Positions 12,646-16,244 of a DNA stretch of 16,244 bases are shown here, piece by piece. A program made the translations under genes and the position numbers. The notes under the pieces were generated by a model. The model saw nothing but the letters and a program-made list of their open reading frames with translations, was not told the origin of the DNA and searched no databases. Origin of the DNA: JAZDLM01 sp043801895. Lineage in GTDB: Bacteria > Patescibacteriota > Kazan-3B-28. Each line of letters opens with the position of its first letter. Position 1 is the first letter of the stretch. The stretch is from contig JAZDLM010000057.1 in assembly GCA_043801895.1 (NCBI GenBank), forward strand, positions 1 through 16,244, in the 5' to 3' direction.

Positions 12646-12770
12646 AAAAAACTTTTCTTCCGACCCCATTAGAGCGGGGTGCGGGAGCAGGTTAGCGATC
12701 GGGGACTAGGGATTAAGGGTTGGGGCGACAAATTCACCGCTCCTATTCCCTAATCTCTAAACTCTAATCC
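12646..12770 (-). repeat. Palindromic segment in the rpsJ/rplC gap
   Basis: The part of the rpsJ–rplC gap upstream of copy B holds no gene. It contains a perfect 9-bp inverted repeat, TAGGGATTA/TAATCCCTA (12707–12715 and 12765–12773), the second arm overlapping the rpsJ TAG stop. Further CCTAATCTCTAA-like units lie between. A short hairpin at 12663–12680 has a 5-bp ACCCC/GGGGT stem, and its loop CATTAGAG-type sequence resembles a degraded end of the family-1 element. It looks like a third kind of intergenic repeat, but only one copy is in the window. Confidence 0.5.
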
Positions 12771-13160
12771 CTACATTTTAACTTCGATGCTCACCCCGGC
12801 TGGCAAACTCAGGTTGGTGAGAGCCTCGATGGTTTTTGGCGTAGGATCCGAGATCTCGATCAATCGCTTGTGAATCCTCATCTCAAATTGGTCCCGAGCG
12901 TCCTTGTGCACAAAGGTGGATTTCAGCACGGTGTACACTTTCTTCTCGGTCGGGAGCGGGATGGGCCCACTGACTACTGCCCCGGTTCGTTCGGCTGTTT
13001 CAATGATCAACCGCGAGGATTTGTCCAAAATTCGGTGATCATATGCCTTTAGGCGGATCCGGATCCGCTGTTTCGCCTCTTTACTACGAGCAGACTTACC
13101 GCTCGGGGCGGCCTTAGCCTTAGGCGAACTGGCGGTCTGTTTGGGAGTTGATGATGGCAT
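12771..13160 (-). CDS. rpsJ: Small-subunit ribosomal protein uS10 with N-terminal extension
   Basis: S10 is a 30S head protein and also the NusE partner of NusB in transcription antitermination. The 129-residue product has a canonical core from about residue 30: KQRIRIRLKAYDHRILDKSSRLIIETAERTGAVVSGPIPLPTEKKVYTVLKSTFVHKDARDQFEMRIHKRLIEI. It is preceded by a Ser/Lys/Ala/Pro-rich extension of about 29 residues; E. coli S10 has 103. I chose the ATG at 13160; an in-frame GTG at 13169 would add MSL. No Shine-Dalgarno is visible. It heads the S10 block after a 113-bp gap from tuf that contains a strong hairpin, and is followed by a 271-bp repeat-filled gap before rplC, the largest in the window. Confidence 0.95.
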   Translation of the reverse strand: MPSSTPKQTASSPKAKAAPSGKSARSKEAKQRIRIRLKAYDHRILDKSSRLIIETAERTGAVVSGPIPLPTEKKVYTVLKSTFVHKDARDQFEMRIHKRLIEISDPTPKTIEALTNLSLPAGVSIEVKM

Positions 13161-13215
13161 CAAGGACACGTGTTAAACAACAAATATGTGCAAGTCTAGT
13201 AGAGAGGGTGCTTCG

Positions 13216-13256
13216 AACTCCCCACGCTGCCAATAAAGTTTTGAGCGTGGGGAGTT
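13216..13256 (-). promoter_or_regulatory. Strong 13-bp hairpin between tuf and rpsJ
   Basis: A perfect 13-bp inverted repeat (13244–13256 and 13216–13228; AACTCCCCACGCT with AGCGTGGGGAGTT) encloses a 15-nt loop. It starts 17 nt after the tuf stop. No T-tract follows on either strand (the minus strand continues CGAAGCACCC), so it is not a standard intrinsic terminator. Candidates are an RNase processing site, a 3'-end stabilising stem for tuf mRNA, a leaky terminator, or an S10-leader control site. The structure is certain; the role is inference. Confidence 0.6.
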
Positions 13257-13273
13257 AAGGTTATCTTGTAAAG

Positions 13274-14461
13274 TTATTTAGTGATCTTAGTTGCCACACC
13301 GGCGCCAACAGTTCGACCACCTTCGCGAATAGCGAAGTGCAGCCCTTCGTCCATAGCTACCGGAACGATCAGTTTGACTTTCATCTTGATGGTATCCCCT
13401 GGCATTACCATTTCGGTACCCTCGGGCAATTCCACTTCGCCAGTTACATCAGTAGTGCGAATGTAGAACTGCGGTTTGTAGCCCTTGGTGAACGGGGTAT
13501 GGCGGCCACCCTCTTCTTTGCTCAGAATGTAAACTTCGGCATCGAACTCGGTGTGCGGTGTGATACTGCCAGGCTTGGTTACCACTTGGCCGCGCTCAAC
13601 ATCCTCTTTCTCGACGCCACGCAGCAAGAGGCCAACATTATCTCCCGCCTGGCCCTGGTCCAACATTTTGCGGAACATCTCCACGCCGGTCACCACGGTC
13701 TTGCGGGTTGGTTTGATACCAACGATTTCAACTTCTTCGTTAACCTTTACGATCCCCTGCTCCACCCGGCCAGTCACCACGGTGCCGCGGCCTTTAATGG
13801 AAAAAACGTCTTCCACTGGCATCAGGAACGGCTTATCTAGTTCGCGGACCGGGTCAGGGATATAGGTGTCGAGGGCGTTCAACAGATCCCAGATCGGCTT
13901 AGTGGCCGCTTCGTCATTGGGGTTCTCTAGGGCTTTCAGGGCAGAACCGCGGATTACCGGGGCTTCGTCGCCCGGGTATTTATACTTCTTTAACAAGTCT
14001 CGGACTTCCTGCTCTACCAGATCCACCAACTCCGGATCGTCCACCATATCGACTTTATTAATAAAAACTACGATATGGGGTACGCCTACCTGATAGGCAA
14101 GCAGAATGTGCTCGCGGGTTTGAGGCATAGGGCCGTCAGTAGCAGCAACCACCAAAATCGCGCCATCCATCTGGGCAGCACCGGTGATCATATTTTTGAT
14201 GTAGTCAGCGTGGCCGGGACAGTCCACATGAGCATAATGGCGCTTCTCAGTTTCGTACTCCTGATGGGAGGTGGCGATAGTAATGCCGCGTTCTTTTTCC
14301 TCGGGAGCGTTATCAATATCTTCAAATTTCCTCGCTGTAGCCAGGCCTTTGGTAGCTAACACCTGCGTAATAGCCGCTGTCAGCGTGGTTTTTCCATGGT
14401 CAACGTGACCGATCGTGCCGATATTTACATGAACTTTGTCTCTCTTAAACGCTTCTGCCAT
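13274..14461 (-). CDS. tuf: Elongation factor Tu
   Basis: EF-Tu delivers aminoacyl-tRNA to the ribosome as a GTP-bound complex. All 395 residues are present. G1 is GHVDHGKT (18–25), G2 is RGIT (58–61), G3 is DCPGH (80–84), G4 is NKVD (135–138) and G5 is SALK (173–176). Domains 2 and 3 follow (VEDVFSIKGRGTVVTGRVEQG, then GYKPQFYIRTTDVTGEVELPEG and the ending AIREGGRTVGAGVATKITK). Length matches the family. It has the only strong Shine-Dalgarno in the window (AGGAG, 7-nt spacing) and probably its own promoter downstream of the fusA terminator, fitting the need for very high EF-Tu output. A strong hairpin follows its stop codon. Confidence 0.99.
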   Translation of the reverse strand: MAEAFKRDKVHVNIGTIGHVDHGKTTLTAAITQVLATKGLATARKFEDIDNAPEEKERGITIATSHQEYETEKRHYAHVDCPGHADYIKNMITGAAQMDGAILVVAATDGPMPQTREHILLAYQVGVPHIVVFINKVDMVDDPELVDLVEQEVRDLLKKYKYPGDEAPVIRGSALKALENPNDEAATKPIWDLLNALDTYIPDPVRELDKPFLMPVEDVFSIKGRGTVVTGRVEQGIVKVNEEVEIVGIKPTRKTVVTGVEMFRKMLDQGQAGDNVGLLLRGVEKEDVERGQVVTKPGSITPHTEFDAEVYILSKEEGGRHTPFTKGYKPQFYIRTTDVTGEVELPEGTEMVMPGDTIKMKVKLIVPVAMDEGLHFAIREGGRTVGAGVATKITK

Positions 14462-14468
14462 AGCTCAA

Positions 14469-14473
14469 CTCCT
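14469..14473 (-). promoter_or_regulatory. Shine-Dalgarno of tuf
   Basis: AGGAG on the minus strand with a 7-nt spacer (TTGAGCT) to the tuf ATG at 14461. It stands out because almost every other gene in this window starts with no recognisable Shine-Dalgarno at all. Confidence 0.85.
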
Positions 14474-14513
14474 ATGATTGGTTAGCTTATACCTTATAAA
14501 AATGTACTTTTAG

Positions 14514-14542
14514 ACAATACCTAAATCTCGGGGATAATGCAA
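14514..14542 (-). promoter_or_regulatory. Candidate promoter of tuf
   Basis: TTGCAT (14542–14537) and TATTGT (14519–14514) are separated by 17 bp and lie just downstream of the probable fusA terminator. Only 3/6 and 4/6 bases match the sigma-70 consensus. Position and spacing are good, but the boxes are weak. An AT-rich stretch with TATAAG motifs follows at 14486–14498. Confidence 0.35.
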
Positions 14543-14552
14543 GGATTTTTTG

Positions 14553-14587
14553 AAAAAGCCCCCGAGTGGGTCAGCCCTCTCCTCGGG
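14553..14587 (-). terminator. Probable intrinsic terminator/attenuator after fusA
   Basis: CCCGAG (14587–14582) pairs with CTCGGG within 14566–14559, with a small inner GGG/CCC stem, and is followed by GGC and five T residues (14557–14553). It begins 23 nt after the fusA stop. Complementary flanking segments (TCGGGG at 14597–14592 and CCCCGAG at 14533–14527) could form alternative stems, so it may be conditional. Confidence 0.55.
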
Positions 14588-14610
14588 AAGGCCCCGATTT
14601 CAGCCATAAT

Positions 14611-16244
14611 CTACCGGCTGTGTTTGGCGATCAATTCTTCCTGGATGGTGGCCGGCACCCGCTCGTACTGGGCAAATTCCATGGTGTAGGCCGCTCGCCC
14701 CTGGCTCATCGAGCGGAGGTTGGTGGCATAACCAAACATCTCGGCCAACGGCACCATGGCATGGATCACCTTGGCATTGGCCCGATCGGTCATCCCCTCG
14801 ATCCGACCGCGCTTGGAGTTGAGATCCCCCATCACATCACCGGCATAGTCCTCGGGGGTCACTACCTCTACTTGCATGATCGGTTCCAACACTGCTGGCC
14901 TACCTTTTTTGACCGCTTCCTGAAAACACATGCTTCCAGCGATTTGGAAGGCCATTTCATTGGAGTCAACTTCGTGATACGAGCCGTCAAACAATGTAGC
15001 GCGGACATCTACCACCGGATAGCCGGCAATAACCCCGCGGCCCATCGCCGCCTCGATCCCCTTTTGCACCGCCGGAATGTATTCCTTGGGGATGACACCG
15101 CCAACGATCTTGTTTACAAATTCAAATCCGCCAGTATCAAGAGGTGTCAGTCGCAAAACCACATGGCCATACTGACCGCGGCCGCCGGTCTGTTTAATAT
15201 ATTTGGTTTCGTTGACCGCTTCTTGAGTGATAGTTTCTCGGTAAGCCACCTGCGGTTTACCAATGTTGGCCTCGACTTTGAATTCGCGCCTCATCCGATC
15301 GACGATAATATCCAAATGGAGCTCGCCCATCCCTTCGATGATGGTCTGCCCGCTATCCTCATCGGTGTGGACTCGGAAAGTCGGGTCCTCTTCGGCCAAT
15401 TTGCCCAAAGCCAAGGCCATTTTTTCCTGATCGGCCTTCGATTTTGGCTCCACCGCAATGGAAATAACCGGCTCGGGAAATTCGATCGATTCCAGCACCA
15501 TCTTGTCGCCCTCGCTTACCAGCGTGTTGCCAGTAGTGACATTCTTCAGGCCAACAATGGCGCCAATTTCTCCGGCAAAAATCTCATCGACTTCCTCGCG
15601 ATGGTTGCTGTGCATCCGCAAGATGCGACCGACGCGCTCTTTCTCGCCCTTACTGGAGTTCATCAGATAAGAACCGGCCTTGAGCTTGCCGGCATACACC
15701 CGGAAGTAAATCAACTTCCCCACAAACGGATCGGTAGCCACCTTGAAAGCCAGCGCAGTAAACGGTTCTTCGTCGCTCGCCTGGCGGATAACCACCTCGC
15801 CCGTATCCGAGCGATGGCCCTCGACCGGCGGGATATCGAGGGGGCTAGGCAGATAATCGACAACGGCGTCCAACAATTTCTGCACGCCCTTGTTTTTAAG
15901 AGCGGAGCCGCACATTACTGGTACCAATTTATTGGCGATGACTGCGGCGCGAATCGCCTTCTTTAATTCATCGATGGTTAACGCCCGATCGGCCAAAAAC
16001 TTTTCCAATAAGATATCTTCGGTCTCGACAATTTTCTCCAACATCTTGTGACGATATTCAGCCACCTTCTCTTTCATATCCCCCGGAATGTCAGTCTCGA
16101 GAACATCTTGACCCAAGTCGCCCTGGAAGATATAAGCTCGCTCAGTGATTAAATCTACTAAACCTGTATAGGTTTCGGCCGCGCCAATTGGAAGTTGGAT
16201 CGGCACCGCGTTAGCGCCCAACCGATCCAGAATAGTTTTATAGC
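14611..16244 (-). CDS. fusA: Elongation factor G (5' end cut by window)
   Basis: EF-G drives GTP-dependent translocation of mRNA and tRNAs and, with RRF, ribosome recycling. About 543 residues are visible, from YKTILDRLGANAVPIQLPIG to the C-terminus; the first 150 or so, with the G1–G4 motifs, lie outside the window. Visible parts are the rest of the G domain with the G5-like GSALKNKGVQKLLDAVVDYLPSP, domain II (EPFTALAFKVATDPFVGKLIYFRVYAG), domain III (DPTFRVHTDEDSGQTIIEGMGELHLDI), domain IV (NETKYIKQTGGRGQYGHVVLRL) and domain V (LEPIMQVEVVTPEDYAGDVMGDLNSKRGRIEG). The ending EELIAKHSR is normal. The codon at 16221 is TTG and is not the start. It is followed by a probable terminator and then tuf. 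Confidence 0.98.
   Translation of the reverse strand, partial: YKTILDRLGANAVPIQLPIGAAETYTGLVDLITERAYIFQGDLGQDVLETDIPGDMKEKVAEYRHKMLEKIVETEDILLEKFLADRALTIDELKKAIRAAVIANKLVPVMCGSALKNKGVQKLLDAVVDYLPSPLDIPPVEGHRSDTGEVVIRQASDEEPFTALAFKVATDPFVGKLIYFRVYAGKLKAGSYLMNSSKGEKERVGRILRMHSNHREEVDEIFAGEIGAIVGLKNVTTGNTLVSEGDKMVLESIEFPEPVISIAVEPKSKADQEKMALALGKLAEEDPTFRVHTDEDSGQTIIEGMGELHLDIIVDRMRREFKVEANIGKPQVAYRETITQEAVNETKYIKQTGGRGQYGHVVLRLTPLDTGGFEFVNKIVGGVIPKEYIPAVQKGIEAAMGRGVIAGYPVVDVRATLFDGSYHEVDSNEMAFQIAGSMCFQEAVKKGRPAVLEPIMQVEVVTPEDYAGDVMGDLNSKRGRIEGMTDRANAKVIHAMVPLAEMFGYATNLRSMSQGRAAYTMEFAQYERVPATIQEELIAKHSR

Noticed and set aside
13161..13169. Upstream GTG start for rpsJ (adds three residues)
   Set aside because: The ATG at 13160 is in frame and a better start codon; no Shine-Dalgarno favours the GTG.
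13200..13222. tRNA T-arm-like sequence (GGGAG TTCGAAG CACCC on the minus strand)
   Set aside because: The stem has a mismatch, and no acceptor, D or anticodon arms can be built around it; the 13-bp hairpin uses the same bases better.
13337..13840. Plus-strand open frame of 167 codons inside tuf
   Set aside because: Antisense shadow of EF-Tu; no family resemblance and no ribosome-binding site.
14566..15966. Long plus-strand open frame (466 codons) antisense to fusA
   Set aside because: It is the complementary-frame shadow of EF-G, whose family motifs are unbroken on the minus strand; the plus frame shows no recognisable domain and extends over the terminator region.

Overview
This window is a complete bacterial translation-gene cluster, the str–S10–spc–alpha super-operon, with every gene on the minus strand. 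In transcription order (high to low coordinates) it reads: fusA (5' end cut by the window), tuf, rpsJ, rplC, rplD, rplW, rplB, rpsS, rplV, rpsC, rplP, rpmC, rpsQ, rplN, rplX, rplE, rpsN (zinc type), rpsH, rplF, rplR, rpsE, rplO, secY, adk, map, infA, rpmJ and rpsM (3' end cut by the window). I see no tRNA, rRNA, CRISPR array, intact transposase or plus-strand gene that I can support.

The likely source is a Candidate Phyla Radiation (Patescibacteria) bacterium. rpmD (L30) is missing from its usual place: rpsE and rplO overlap by 4 bp, and lack of L30 is an established CPR trait. Genes are tightly packed, Shine-Dalgarno motifs are scarce (tuf has the only strong one), Adk is a short-lid form, and several ribosomal proteins carry Ala/Pro/Lys-rich tails. 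UGA acts as an ordinary stop (rpsS, rpsE), so the Gracilibacteria/Absconditabacteria recoding is not indicated. I cannot name a phylum.

Layout: 14611–16244 is EF-G; 14462–14610 carries a probable terminator, a candidate promoter and an excellent Shine-Dalgarno before tuf (13274–14461). A perfect 13-bp inverted repeat separates tuf from rpsJ. The S10 block (12771 down to 7454) and spc block (7452 down to 822) follow. A near-consensus sigma-70 promoter at 786–814 then starts infA–rpmJ–rpsM, the alpha block. The products assemble the small-subunit head and large-subunit core, deliver aminoacyl-tRNA and drive translocation (EF-Tu, EF-G), start initiation (IF1), remove the initiator Met (Map), export protein (SecY) and balance adenylates (Adk).

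The unexpected content lies between genes. Most junctions are overlaps or gaps of 1–15 bp, but four are expanded and filled with repeats. Two junctions (rplN/rplX and rpsJ/rplC) hold copies of a 133–149-bp element with perfect 15-bp terminal inverted repeats, two compensated base-pair differences between copies and a conserved internal hairpin; each copy ends exactly on the downstream start codon. Two others (rpsH/rpsN and rplV/rpsS) hold a second repeat family with conserved ends and unrelated centres. The rpsJ/rplC gap also contains a further palindromic segment. These look like REP/MITE-like elements tolerated inside the most conserved operon of the genome, possibly with consequences for translation.
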